Assembly: GCA_039196965.1 (NCBI GenBank)
Contig: JBCCUK010000023.1
Coordinates: forward strand, 1 to 64,000
Direction: 5' to 3'
DNA: 64,000 nucleotides
From: CALLCD01 sp039196965
GTDB taxonomy: Bacteria; Pseudomonadota; Alphaproteobacteria; Caulobacterales; Hyphomonadaceae
This document shows, one piece after another, positions 1 to 8,470 of the stretch (its first letter is position 1; the number at the start of each line of letters is the position of its first letter). The notes beneath the pieces are model-generated. The model did not search any database and was not told where the DNA came from. It saw nothing but the letters and a program-made list of their open reading frames with translations. The position numbers were made by a program, and so were the translations under genes.

Positions 1-130
1 CTGTCACGTACCGTGAGGCCGTGTATGCTCATTTGATAAGGGGTAGCGACTCCCCGCGCCGGTGCACCGGCATTCCCGCATATCGTCAGATTTCGCCAGA
101 CCGGGCAAGGAGTTTGTGATTGACCCTCTC

Positions 131-239
131 CTGTCATCCCGGCCAAGCCCGGAGGGCGCAGAGCCGGGACCTAGTCATTGAAGTGTGGTTCCGTAATTCT
201 CTGGGTCCCGGATCTCGCTCTGCTCGTCCGGGATGACAG
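131..239. repeat. Intergenic inverted repeat (REP-like palindrome)
   Basis: The left arm (about 131-171, beginning CTGTCATCCCGG) is mirrored by a right arm (about 201-239, ending CCGGGATGACAG), with a spacer of about 30 bases. The arms pair imperfectly in their middle and perfectly at the outer end. The sequence looks like the dispersed palindromes built around TCATCCCGG found between genes in many alphaproteobacteria. It lies in the gene-free stretch 1-372, where I see no credible coding sequence. I saw no second copy in this window. Confidence 0.6.
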
Positions 240-372
240 AGAGGAAACAACAAAAGAATAAGGGCTCTATCCCCATAAAACTCTCAACATGAACGGGGAC
301 TCTCAGCGCGCCGAATCTGGGAGTCTCAACGGGCCGTAAAATGGGGGTTTTCGGGTCGGCAGGAGACGCGCC

Positions 373-1008
373 TCAGGCCGCGTTCATGCCCTCCGGCATT
401 TTCAAAGACGGGCCGCAAGCCGCGCGCAGGCGGGCTAGCGCTTCGCCGCTGAGCCCCGTCGGCACCCGGCACAGGGCGGCGAAATCCTTCTTCGTCCGCT
501 TCACCCGCCCCCATGTCTCCGCCATATGCGGCATGGGATTATCCGTTTGCGCACAGTGGTTTACCACGACGGCGAAGACCTTCAGCGCCTCGGCATAATT
601 ATGGTCGTTCAGGGCCACGCGCTGCGGGTCCGGCGGCATGGCGTAGCGGAGCACGGCGACGATCGGCCCGTCATCGACCCGCGCGGTCATTTCATGGGCC
701 GTCGCGCCAAACTCGCCAGCCCCTTCCCAGATCGCCCAGCTCTCAGGATGGGACCCCGGATAATCCGGCGTCGCCGGATGGATATTGTAAGGCGTGAGGG
801 TCAACCGGGTGAGGATGCGGCTCGGAACGATGATACTGGTGAGGAAGGAGATCAGGCGCACATGGCCGCCGCTCTCCGTCACCACATCCTCCAGAGCCTG
901 CACATCAGTGACATTGGAAACCGCTATGTCAGGGTTTTGCGCGCGCAGGAACTCCTCGAAATATGGGGCCTCTTCGCCGCCATTTAAAAAAACGATCCGC
1001 CTGCTCAT
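373..1008 (-). CDS. Formyltransferase-family protein
   Basis: A 211-residue protein with the formyltransferase fold signature. YNIHP (N75, H77) and VDDGPIV (D112) correspond to the Asn-His-Asp catalytic set of methionyl-tRNA formyltransferase and GAR transformylase, and GATAHEM precedes the Asp as expected. It is shorter than Fmt (about 310 residues) and lacks the C-terminal tRNA-binding domain. A genuine fmt lies at 56683-57615, so this one probably formylates a sugar nucleotide, amine or other small substrate. The substrate cannot be read from the sequence. It is divergent from the hydrolase at 1248, with 239 bases between the starts. Confidence 0.75.
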   Translation of the reverse strand: MSRRIVFLNGGEEAPYFEEFLRAQNPDIAVSNVTDVQALEDVVTESGGHVRLISFLTSIIVPSRILTRLTLTPYNIHPATPDYPGSHPESWAIWEGAGEFGATAHEMTARVDDGPIVAVLRYAMPPDPQRVALNDHNYAEALKVFAVVVNHCAQTDNPMPHMAETWGRVKRTKKDFAALCRVPTGLSGEALARLRAACGPSLKMPEGMNAA

Positions 1009-1247
1009 CGATCTACCGCCCGCGCATAGTGTTTGTATGGATGAAAGATTAGGCCGATTGTCTTTAACGCTGCGTTACGGGGCAAAGTGGACGTAAGACT
1101 GCGAAACGGGTCTGCTAGCCCTTGCCGACATTGGAATAAAATATTCGTGAGATCGCCAAGAAAAGTGCTGTTTTTGCTGCATCCTCATTCGACATTGTCG
1201 ATCCAATCGTTAGCCTCCGTTCGGACCACAATCGAAGGGCTATAATT

Positions 1248-2150
1248 ATGTGTGATGACGTTACTGAAAGAGAGTTGGACGCCTATCTGAAGAGGAAAGC
1301 CCTGACACGTCGCGGCTTTGCAGTTGGCGCATCTGCCGCGATCGCCAGCAGTAACTTTCTTCCCGCAGCTGTAGCCGAACCCAAATATGCGGGCGGCGAT
1401 CTGACGGAAACAGAAGTCCTTATCCAAACTCCCGATGGTGAAGCAGACGCCTTATTCATTCATCCTAAGGAGGGCTCCCACGCTGCTGTAATCATCTGGC
1501 CGGATATTCATGGCGTGCGACCGGCTTTCTTTGACATGGCTCGAAGATTGGCAGGTAGCGGTTACAGCGTCCTGGCCGCAAACCCTTATTATCGCACCCA
1601 CACTGGCAGGCTGTTTTTTGATGGCGAGAGCTTTCGCGATGAAGGAGGGCGCGAGCGCGTTCTGCCGCATTATCAGGCGCTGTCGCCCGATACCGTTGTA
1701 ACCGACGGACTCGCACTGACCGCATGGCTTGATGAGCAGCCCGCTGTTGACGAGGACCGCGGTATCGGCGCAGTTGGCTTCTGTATGACAGGCTCATGGA
1801 CATTGCGTGCAGCCGCCGCGCAACCGGATCGAATCACAGCGCCTTGCTCATTCCACGGGGGCGGCTTGGTGACCGACACATCGGAAAGTCCCCATTTGTT
1901 AGCCGACAAAATCAAAGGGGGTGTTCTGATAGCAATTGCCGAGAACGACCATGAACGCGAGCCCGACGCACAAGGAACCCTTATCGCCGCTTTTGAGGCT
2001 GCCGGTGTGTCCGCTGAAATTGAGATTTACAACGACGCTTTGCATGGCTGGGTACCGACAGATTCACGGGCGCATAATCCAGAGCAAGCCGAGCGCGCTT
2101 GGAGCCGCATGCTCGCGCTTTTCGAAGCTCAGCTTGGCAACAACGGCTAG
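1248..2150 (+). CDS. Dienelactone hydrolase family protein, Tat-exported
   Basis: A 300-residue alpha/beta hydrolase. The N-terminus has a twin-arginine export motif (TRRGF, residues 20-24) followed by a hydrophobic stretch ending AVAEP near residue 43, so the enzyme is predicted to be periplasmic. The catalytic triad of the dienelactone hydrolase family is visible: Cys179 in GFCMTG, Asp234 in AENDHE and His266 in DALHGW. A Cys nucleophile is typical of DLH rather than of serine esterases. The substrate is unknown; in the family it is a lactone or ester. It is a single gene, divergent from the formyltransferase-like gene. Confidence 0.85.
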   Translation: MCDDVTERELDAYLKRKALTRRGFAVGASAAIASSNFLPAAVAEPKYAGGDLTETEVLIQTPDGEADALFIHPKEGSHAAVIIWPDIHGVRPAFFDMARRLAGSGYSVLAANPYYRTHTGRLFFDGESFRDEGGRERVLPHYQALSPDTVVTDGLALTAWLDEQPAVDEDRGIGAVGFCMTGSWTLRAAAAQPDRITAPCSFHGGGLVTDTSESPHLLADKIKGGVLIAIAENDHEREPDAQGTLIAAFEAAGVSAEIEIYNDALHGWVPTDSRAHNPEQAERAWSRMLALFEAQLGNNG

Positions 2151-2232
2151 CCGAATAAAGCGTTGGATTTCAATTATCATTGCGAAAAACCAGCAAGTAC
2201 GCGCCTAATACGACGGAATCTTACTAAACCCG

Positions 2233-2646
2233 CTACTCCACCAGGCCGAGCACGCAAGCCGCATCGGACACCCGGCCTTCCACCTCAATCACGGCGCATT
2301 GAAATGGCGTGCCGCGCACACTTGCTGTATAGTCCGTCCGGTTGAGGTCCTCATAGATGTCGGAGACGCGCACATCGCCGCGTCGGGCTCCGATGGCCTC
2401 AGCCGCCCGCGCCTGAAGCGTGCGCTCGGGGATACTTGGATCGTCCGTCAGTACCGCGGTAGCCCCTCGCGCACTGAGCTTTGCTCCGCCAACCGCCGTC
2501 CTCGTCGTTATGCTCGCGGCTGTTGTACCGACCTTGGTCACGGCACCTGCGGTCGCGCCCGCGACGCTGCACCCAGCAAGACCGCTCAAAGTAAGAACAA
2601 AAAGACCGACGGTCGTGATGCTAGCAATCCGATTCGATAGATCCAT
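2233..2646 (-). CDS. Small predicted lipoprotein of unknown function
   Basis: A 137-residue protein starting MDLSNRIAS. The frame extends further upstream to 2703, but a GGGAG ribosome-binding site sits just before the ATG at 2646, and that start places a clean signal peptide at the N-terminus. A hydrophobic segment ends in the lipobox LAGC (LSGLAGC), so lipidation and outer- or inner-membrane anchoring is predicted. The mature part is rich in Ala, Thr and Gly, followed by a small folded region with two cysteines (QCAV, AACVLG). I do not recognise the family. Confidence 0.7.
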   Translation of the reverse strand: MDLSNRIASITTVGLFVLTLSGLAGCSVAGATAGAVTKVGTTAASITTRTAVGGAKLSARGATAVLTDDPSIPERTLQARAAEAIGARRGDVRVSDIYEDLNRTDYTASVRGTPFQCAVIEVEGRVSDAACVLGLVE

Positions 2647-2812
2647 TCGATTCTCCCTCACCCACTCCAATAGCATAATTTTCCTAAAGAAGATCTTGGC
2701 CATTCAGAAGTTGGATTGTCCCTGTTTCTATCGGCTGCATCAAACCCACTGGCGCACCCAGTAATCTGAGGTATGGTGCGGCCACGGAACAAAGACTGCA
2801 CCGGGATTATCC

Positions 2813-4648
2813 ATGAAGACTACAACGTATCTCCGCGGCAGTATCGCGGCGCTCACACTTGGCTTTGCGTCATCTGCCCTGGCGCAGACTGCACCCATTG
2901 AATATGAGGTGTCCTTCCCAAACGCAGCCCATCACGAGGCGGAAATCTCCGTCACCTACCGCGACCTGCCCACTGGGCCGCTCACCCTGCGCATGTCCCG
3001 CTCCTCACCGGGACGATACGCGCTGCACGAGTTCGCTAAGAATGTTTACGGGCTAACGGCGACAGATAGCGACGGCAATCCGCTGGAGACATCCCGCTCC
3101 GATCCTTATTCATGGACTGTTTCTGGGCATTCAGGCACGGCTGTTGTCACCTACACTCTATATGCTGACCGGGCCGACGGGACCTATTCCCAGATCGATC
3201 TGAACAATGCTCATCTAAATATGCCGGCGACGTTTCTCTGGGCCCTCGGCCTCGAAGACAGGGAAATCGCCATTGCATTTGACCCGCCGGTAGAGAATTG
3301 GCGCGCCGCGACCCAACTTGTTCCAGCCGGTGATCCCATGAGTTTTACCGCACCCGATCTCGAATACTTCCTTGATAGCCCGGTACATATTTCCGATCAT
3401 CAGATACGCGAATGGCAACTCGCCGATGGTCAGACCATCCGCTTTGCCCTCCATCATCAAGGCAGTGAAGAGGATTTCGACAAGCTTGTCGCCATGACGA
3501 AAAAAGTCGTAGACGAACAGATAAAGGTCTTCGGCGAGGCCCCGGCCTTTGACCACGGCACCTACACCTTCATAGCCAACTACCTGCCCTATGCCAGCCG
3601 GGACGGCATGGAGCATCGGAACTCCACGATCCTGACCCGGCCCGACAGCCTGTTAAAGGGTGACTTCGACCATCTTGGCACCGTGTCCCATGAATTCTTC
3701 CATGCCTGGAACGTCGAACGGTTGCGGCCAGCCGATCTCGAGCCCTTCAATTTTTTCAGGGCAAATCCAAGCAAGAGCCTTTGGTTCGCGGAAGGCTTTA
3801 CTTCTTATTATGGCCCTCTCACCATTCATCGCGCTGGTGAAACCACCACGGATGAGTACCTGACACGTCTGGGCACGACTCTCAGTCGTGTGATCAACGC
3901 GCCAGGCCATAGCTTGCGTAGTCCCCGGGATATGTCACTCCAGGCTCCCTTCGTTGATGCTGCGACAGCCGTCGACCGCACGAACTTCGACAATATCTTC
4001 GTCTCATATTATCCATACGGAGCAATGATTGCCCTCGCCCTCGACCTCTCCTTGCGGGCCAATCACAATACCAATCTGGACGATTACATGCGCCTAATTT
4101 GGCAAGTTTTCGGTAAGACAGAAATTCCGTTCACAAATGAGAATCTGAAGCTTGCACTCACGGATATCTCAGGGGACTCTGATTTCGCTGAAGGGTTCTT
4201 CGAAAACTATATAGAGAACGGCAATATGCCAGACTTCGCATCCCTCCTCGCAAATGCTGGCATTGAATTAAAACTTGCAAATCCGGGCAATCCCTGGATC
4301 GGGTTAGTGGGTACCGAGACGTTCGGGACCGAGGTTAAACTCATGCGCCCGACTTTGAAAGGAACACCGCTATATGAGGCGGGGCTAGATCGCGATGATG
4401 AGATCATCCGTATAGGAAGAGTAAATATCGACACGAAGGAAGACATTGACATCGCACTGCGCAATACCACGCCAGGCGATACTCTTGAGATTACCTATGT
4501 CCAACGTGGCGTAACCCGCTCATCAGATATAACACTCGCTCAGGATCCCACTTTAAAACTCGTAAGAATTGAAACCGGCGGCGCGCGCCTTAGCCGGTCG
4601 CAAAGGCGGTTCCGTGCTGCTTGGCTCGGCGAAACCGACGAAGAATGA
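2813..4648 (+). CDS. M61 family peptidase (glycyl aminopeptidase-like), secreted
   Basis: A 611-residue zinc metallopeptidase. A signal peptide ends near SSALAQ (residue 25). The M61 signature HEFFHAWN begins at residue 293 (zinc ligands H293 and H297, general base E294). The third ligand is Glu327 in WFAEGFTSYY. An N-terminal beta domain precedes the catalytic domain, and a PDZ-like domain (about residues 485-585, motif DDEIIRIG) lies at the C-terminus, as in M61 enzymes. It probably trims peptides in the periplasm. Its stop overlaps the start of the next gene by ATGA, so the two are probably translationally coupled. Confidence 0.92.
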   Translation: MKTTTYLRGSIAALTLGFASSALAQTAPIEYEVSFPNAAHHEAEISVTYRDLPTGPLTLRMSRSSPGRYALHEFAKNVYGLTATDSDGNPLETSRSDPYSWTVSGHSGTAVVTYTLYADRADGTYSQIDLNNAHLNMPATFLWALGLEDREIAIAFDPPVENWRAATQLVPAGDPMSFTAPDLEYFLDSPVHISDHQIREWQLADGQTIRFALHHQGSEEDFDKLVAMTKKVVDEQIKVFGEAPAFDHGTYTFIANYLPYASRDGMEHRNSTILTRPDSLLKGDFDHLGTVSHEFFHAWNVERLRPADLEPFNFFRANPSKSLWFAEGFTSYYGPLTIHRAGETTTDEYLTRLGTTLSRVINAPGHSLRSPRDMSLQAPFVDAATAVDRTNFDNIFVSYYPYGAMIALALDLSLRANHNTNLDDYMRLIWQVFGKTEIPFTNENLKLALTDISGDSDFAEGFFENYIENGNMPDFASLLANAGIELKLANPGNPWIGLVGTETFGTEVKLMRPTLKGTPLYEAGLDRDDEIIRIGRVNIDTKEDIDIALRNTTPGDTLEITYVQRGVTRSSDITLAQDPTLKLVRIETGGARLSRSQRRFRAAWLGETDEE

Positions 4649-4878
4649 AAATGACCGATCTGAGCGATGAAACCCGCGAAGCTCTTAGACGAGAGCTACA
4701 AAGCCACTATGCGAAAGAGTTCGAGGAGAATCTCTCTAACTTTCGTGCCGAAGCCCTTTTAGACCTGCTTTTTAGTGTCATTGCACCAGCGATCTATAAC
4801 TCCGCAGTTCAGGACGTCCGCGCGCATCTCCAGGCGAAGCTCGATGACCTCGATGGAGAAGTGTATCTCGACCCCTAA
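4645..4878 (+). CDS. DUF2164-like small protein
   Basis: A 77-residue protein. I chose the ATG at 4645 because it forms an ATGA overlap with the M61 peptidase stop; an upstream in-frame ATG at 4621 would lie inside that gene. The pattern of an acidic helix, then FRAEALLDLL, then IAPAIYNSAVQDVRAHL, with the central YN, matches my memory of the uncharacterised DUF2164 family. It is a soluble helical protein without a signal peptide. The function is unknown. Confidence 0.7.
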   Translation: MKMTDLSDETREALRRELQSHYAKEFEENLSNFRAEALLDLLFSVIAPAIYNSAVQDVRAHLQAKLDDLDGEVYLDP

Positions 4879-4944
4879 ATTCACTATGGACTCTTCTCTA
4901 ATGTTCATATTATGTTCTCCACATCGAAGCAAAGGGGAAACCAT

Positions 4945-5328
4945 ATGATTGGATACGTTACACTCGGCACAAACGACATCGGAAAATCCGTGACGTTTTA
5001 TGACAAGATAGCGGAGGCGATGGGGATACCCCGGATGATGGGTTCCGAAGATGAGGGGTTTGTCGCCTGGGGAACAATGGATATGGCAGGCCTCGGGGTC
5101 ACAAAACCGTTTAACGGTAATGCTGCATCTGTCGGCAATGGAACCATGGTGGCACTCCAGGTGGGCGACTCAGAAGCAGTCAAAAAGATCTATGACGTTG
5201 CCATCGCCAATGGCGGAACCGACGAAGGTCCGCCGGGACCGCGGGGAGATACCGGTTTCTACGCTGGCTATTTCCGGGACCTTGATGGCAACAAGCTCAA
5301 TGTCTTCTGTATGACGGCACCTGGATAG
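4945..5328 (+). CDS. VOC family (glyoxalase/bleomycin-resistance fold) protein
   Basis: A 127-residue protein. I chose the start at 4945 (MIGYVTLGTND) because an AGGGG ribosome-binding site precedes it; the frame is open from 4912. It shows the paired beta-alpha-beta-beta-beta VOC layout. DIGKSVTFYDKIAEAMG opens the first module, and GYFRDLDGNKLNVF, with the DPDGN-like loop, closes the second. Members include glyoxalases, dioxygenases and antibiotic-binding proteins, and the substrate cannot be inferred here. It ends just before a strong hairpin at 5346-5371. Confidence 0.85.
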   Translation: MIGYVTLGTNDIGKSVTFYDKIAEAMGIPRMMGSEDEGFVAWGTMDMAGLGVTKPFNGNAASVGNGTMVALQVGDSEAVKKIYDVAIANGGTDEGPPGPRGDTGFYAGYFRDLDGNKLNVFCMTAPG

Positions 5329-5345
5329 GCTGACAGCTTTAAAGG

Positions 5346-5371
5346 GACGGTCGATCCGATGATCGACCGTC
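5346..5371. terminator. Perfect hairpin between convergent genes
   Basis: An 11-bp perfect stem (GACGGTCGATC / GATCGACCGTC) closes a four-base CGAT loop, extendable by two more pairs. It lies between the convergent VOC gene (ends 5328) and the response regulator (ends 5397). A short T run (CTTTT) follows on the plus side about ten bases after the stem. It probably works as a terminator for one or both genes. The weak T tract makes this less certain. Confidence 0.5.
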
Positions 5372-5396
5372 TCGTACTGCCTTTTGGGGAACTGGT

Positions 5397-6083
5397 TCAG
5401 CTTTGAAGCCGATATCCACCGCTATCGGTCATCAACAGTCTCGCATTGGAAGGATCAGGCTCGATCTTCTGGCGAAGACGATAGACATGTGTCTCCAAAG
5501 TGTGGGTTGTTACGGCAGCATTGTAACCCCAAACCTCTGCCAGTAGCTTGTCGCGAGGCACGGATTTGCCCCCTGCCCTATAGAGAAATTTGAGAATGTT
5601 GGTTTCCTTCTCGGTGAGTCGGATTTTCCGTTCACTGTCGTCAGTCAACAGCTTCATGCTAGGACGAAATTCATAAGGCCCGATCTGGAAAGTCGCATCC
5701 TCGCTCTGTTCGAAACTTCTGAGATGGGTGCGAACTCGGGCGAGCAGAACAGAGAACTTGAAAGGTTTCGTAACGTAGTCATTCGCGCCGGACTCGAGTC
5801 CTAATATCGTGTCCGCATCCCCCGATTGGCCGGTCAACATTACAATCGGCACGTGAATGCCGTTCTTCCGCATCAGCTTACAGGCTTCCCGACCATCCAT
5901 ATCAGGCATGTCGACATCCAGAAGTATGAGATCGATACGCTCATTTTCAGCGAGCTTCATGCCTTCGGTCGCATTTGCAGCCTGCATCGTGTTAAACTCT
6001 GCATGCATTTCCAATTGCTCGGCCAGCGCCTCACGAAGATCATCATCGTCATCTACAAGCAAAATGGTTTTGATTGACGACAT
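5397..6083 (-). CDS. OmpR-family response regulator (CenR-like)
   Basis: A 228-residue regulator with a receiver domain (residues 5-120) and a C-terminal winged-helix DNA-binding domain (about 130-226). The acidic pocket (DDDDD, 11-15), phosphoacceptor D56 in LLDVDMPDMDG, T84 in MLTGQ and K106 in VTKPF are all present, so it should be phosphorylatable. THTLETHVYRLRQKIEP is the recognition-helix region. From memory it is very close to the Caulobacter CenR type, an essential envelope regulator, but that assignment rests on recall. No histidine kinase gene is adjacent. Confidence 0.88.
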   Translation of the reverse strand: MSSIKTILLVDDDDDLREALAEQLEMHAEFNTMQAANATEGMKLAENERIDLILLDVDMPDMDGREACKLMRKNGIHVPIVMLTGQSGDADTILGLESGANDYVTKPFKFSVLLARVRTHLRSFEQSEDATFQIGPYEFRPSMKLLTDDSERKIRLTEKETNILKFLYRAGGKSVPRDKLLAEVWGYNAAVTTHTLETHVYRLRQKIEPDPSNARLLMTDSGGYRLQS

Positions 6084-6167
6084 ATCATACTCCTAACCGT
6101 CAGATTCCCTTCACCGTCATTTGCGCCAATTCCTGTTCAAACAGAACGCACACCTGCTCAAAGTTTC

Positions 6168-6689
6168 ATGAGGACGACACAGTTGAGACAGCTCATCACA
6201 AAAGTTGATAACACGCTTGTCGACGGAAATTTTTCATATTCCTGCTCCAGCGGAAAAGGAGGCAGAGTTCCAGCGAACCAAAAAAAGGAAGGGGACGGAG
6301 CCTCCCCAATTGGTAACTGGCGTTTGAAACACGTGTATTTTCGGGCGGATCGCATGGCCGAACCCGCCACTGTCCTGCCTGTCACCGCCATTAAGCCGAA
6401 CGATGGATGGTGCGATGATCCCGCCGACCGAAACTATAACAAGTTGATAGAGCGGCCTTACCCGGCATCCCACGAAAAAATGTGGCGCGACGACTATGTC
6501 TACGATGTGGTCATCGAGATCACCCACAATGACAATCCGCCGATATCTGGCCTTGGAAGCGCAATATTCATGCATATTGCAAAGCCCGACTATCAGCCGA
6601 CAGAAGGCTGTATCGCGCTCACGCTTGATGATCTTCTTAGTGTTTTGAGCCGCGCTGACGCGAATACTTTTCTCACCATTGAAGGTTAA
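6168..6689 (+). CDS. L,D-transpeptidase family (YkuD) protein
   Basis: A 173-residue protein with the YkuD catalytic layout: His136 in FMHIAKPDY and Cys148 in PTEGCIAL. It belongs to the short form common in alphaproteobacteria, in which TEGC replaces the usual SHGC. The family crosslinks peptidoglycan through 3-3 bonds or attaches proteins to it. I see no signal peptide at the chosen start, which is odd for a cell-wall enzyme. It may use another export route, or the start may be misplaced. It overlaps the convergent yggS by four bases. Confidence 0.82.
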   Translation: MRTTQLRQLITKVDNTLVDGNFSYSCSSGKGGRVPANQKKEGDGASPIGNWRLKHVYFRADRMAEPATVLPVTAIKPNDGWCDDPADRNYNKLIERPYPASHEKMWRDDYVYDVVIEITHNDNPPISGLGSAIFMHIAKPDYQPTEGCIALTLDDLLSVLSRADANTFLTIEG

Positions 6690-7360
6690 GCGGGCTGACG
6701 CGCTCCAAAAAAAGCGGAGCCGATCCGCACATGTGTAGCACCGAAGGTAATGGCTGTTTCAAAGTCTGCGCTCATACCCATGGAAAGGACCTCAAGACCG
6801 TGGGACTCGGCCATCTTGGCGAGATACGCAAAGTGCGGACCGGGCGCTTCATCTATCGGAGGAATGCACATCAGCCCTTCCACGCTGAGCCCGAGTGCCC
6901 TCGCTTCGCCTAGAAGCTCATCAAACTCCTCTGGAAGAACGCCCGCTTTTTGGGTTTCCAGCCCCGTATTAACCTGAATCAAACAAGGCGGTGGATTTTC
7001 GCGTGCGGCCAAGGCTCTGGCAAGCTTTGCCCGATCAAGGGATTCGATGACATCGAACAGATCACAAGCGAGCGCGGCCTTGTTGGTCTGCAAGGGACCG
7101 ATAAGGCGGAGCTGAAGGTCAGGATAGTCCACGCGCCGCGCCGCCCATCTGGACTTCGCTTCCTGCACACGGTTTTCGCCGAACACACGGTGCCCAGTGC
7201 GAAGCGCGGCATCGATCCTCTCATCGGGTTGGACCTTTGAGACGGCGACAAGATGAACTGGATCCAGTCGTTCACCAGACGCTCGTGCCGCTTCAATACG
7301 ACTTAAAATACTGCTCCGACGTTCCGAAACATCTTCAAAAACGCTATTCGCTTCCATCAT
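6686..7360 (-). CDS. yggS: YggS/PROSC family PLP-binding protein
   Basis: About 224 residues from MMEANSVFEDV. The frame is open to 7528, but the upstream part is not family-like and runs over the divergent neighbour. The PLP lysine is in VAVSKVQP, followed by FGENRVQEA, the motif of fold-type III PLP homeostasis proteins. LSMGMSADFETAI and HVRIGSAFFG bind the phosphate. It buffers pyridoxal phosphate and has no known enzymatic activity. It is divergent from the ThiE-like gene, with starts about 50 bases apart or overlapping depending on start choice. The start could also be the second Met, at 7357. Confidence 0.88.
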   Translation of the reverse strand: MMEANSVFEDVSERRSSILSRIEAARASGERLDPVHLVAVSKVQPDERIDAALRTGHRVFGENRVQEAKSRWAARRVDYPDLQLRLIGPLQTNKAALACDLFDVIESLDRAKLARALAARENPPPCLIQVNTGLETQKAGVLPEEFDELLGEARALGLSVEGLMCIPPIDEAPGPHFAYLAKMAESHGLEVLSMGMSADFETAITFGATHVRIGSAFFGARQPA

Positions 7361-7409
7361 GAAGCTAAAAGCTGAAACCGATGAGAAGAGCAAGTTTCGC
7401 CGCGCATCA

Positions 7410-7988
7410 ATGCGCATCAAAAAGCATTTCCCGCCGCAACTGCCAGCCCTGATGATACTAACCGATCCCGGAAGAATACCAGATCCAATCGGACTGGCGC
7501 GAAGACTCCCACCGGGCACAGGCGTCATTTACCGCCACTTCGGCTCCGAAAACCGGATCGATATCGCGAGAGCACTCGTAGAACTCGCCGCAAGAAACGC
7601 ATTGATTGTACTGATCGGTGGAGATCCCATCCTCGCGGGCCGTGTCGGTGCCCACGGCGTCCATTGGCCTGAGCGAGATATGGAACTGAGCCGCAAATGG
7701 CGGAACAAATTTCCGATCGTAACCTCGGCAGCCCACTCGCGCAGGTCACTGGCAAAGGCCGCGCAGCTACCGATTGATGCGGCTCTTCTGTCGACCGTAT
7801 TCCCATCAAAAAGCCCTTCTGCGGCAACACCCATGGGATCTATCCGTTTTCGGGATCTATCTTTGAATAGCAGACTGCCAATCTACGCCCTCGGCGGGGT
7901 AAACGCCTACAATCAATCGCGAATTTCAGATATCGCTGGCTTGGCAATGATAGAAGGCGCAGTTTCCGCGTATGGCACTAAAACTTGA
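7410..7988 (+). CDS. Thiamine phosphate synthase-like (ThiE/TenI family) protein
   Basis: About 192 residues from MRIKKHFPPQ. An alternative ATG at 7359 would overlap the divergent yggS start. It is a predicted TIM barrel: LMILTDPGRIPDP opens it, VHWPERD corresponds to the G-HLgq-D region, VTSAAHSRRSL to the family's S-H motif, and IYALGGVNAYN to the A-GGi phosphate loop. Several substrate residues of true ThiE look altered: the family GQ(E/D)D region reads HWPERD, and STVFPSKSPSA stands in for gp-fpT-TK. It may be a TenI-like or divergent enzyme rather than the thiamine pathway synthase. Its end overlaps the next gene by 11 bases. Confidence 0.72.
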   Translation: MRIKKHFPPQLPALMILTDPGRIPDPIGLARRLPPGTGVIYRHFGSENRIDIARALVELAARNALIVLIGGDPILAGRVGAHGVHWPERDMELSRKWRNKFPIVTSAAHSRRSLAKAAQLPIDAALLSTVFPSKSPSAATPMGSIRFRDLSLNSRLPIYALGGVNAYNQSRISDIAGLAMIEGAVSAYGTKT

Positions 7989-8430
7989 AGGCAGATTGAA
8001 GGCGAATGCCTGTTTCAAGCTCTTGCTCGTTGAACTTGTTGCTACCGGTCGGTGTAAAGTCTTCTGCACCGAGGCTCAGCGCGCCGCCAATGCTGAACCG
8101 AGGCGTGATATTAAAAGTTGCGCCGGCTGTCATTTCCTCACGGGGCAAACCGGTCGCGCCGTCACGGCTGGTCAACCCCAGACGTAGCTTCCAGCGCCGA
8201 CTTTCGATAAATGTCATCTCTACATCGCGGTCATTCTCGGAGCCCGTCCATGCAGGGCGGGTGTCGATGCTGTCCTTGAAAGTAAAACGCTGGTACCATT
8301 CCGGAACAGCTTTATCGCTATCTGCAGTTGTTTTAAGCGGTAAACGTGAATCAATATCCCTCTGAGCCACTGCCGGCGCAGCAACGGAAAGCGCAAAAAG
8401 CGCGAGAAATATCGACGCCACAAGACGCAT
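7978..8430 (-). CDS. NtrZ-like small periplasmic protein
   Basis: A 150-residue protein. I chose the start at 8430 because AGGTGG lies six bases upstream and it gives a clean signal peptide (MRLVASIFLALF to AVAQ). The mature protein carries beta-strand repeats (GATFNITPRFSIGGALSLG) and ends IRLQSAFKF. From memory this resembles the NtrZ family, a periplasmic inhibitor of the NtrY kinase in Caulobacter. It could instead be an unrelated small beta protein. A perfect TTAA-N7-TTAA sequence lies 41-55 bases upstream of the start. Confidence 0.6.
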   Translation of the reverse strand: MRLVASIFLALFALSVAAPAVAQRDIDSRLPLKTTADSDKAVPEWYQRFTFKDSIDTRPAWTGSENDRDVEMTFIESRRWKLRLGLTSRDGATGLPREEMTAGATFNITPRFSIGGALSLGAEDFTPTGSNKFNEQELETGIRLQSAFKF

Positions 8431-8470
8431 TAAGCCACCTTTCAGCATCCCATATATGCGATGAATCACG

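Noticed and set aside
513..987. Long plus-strand reading frames across the formyltransferase-like gene
   Set aside because: These are antisense shadows of the minus-strand gene, with compositions rich in Arg, Pro and His and no recognisable motif.
1064..1078. TTAA-N7-TTAC between the formyltransferase-like and hydrolase genes, resembling a CtrA site
   Set aside because: One mismatch in the second half-site and no supporting context; short motifs of this kind occur by chance in a 64 kb window.
6690..6725. GGCTCC/GGAGC pairing with a T run in the yggS region, terminator-like on the minus strand
   Set aside because: It lies inside the coding end of yggS (FFGARQPA), where the T run encodes phenylalanines.
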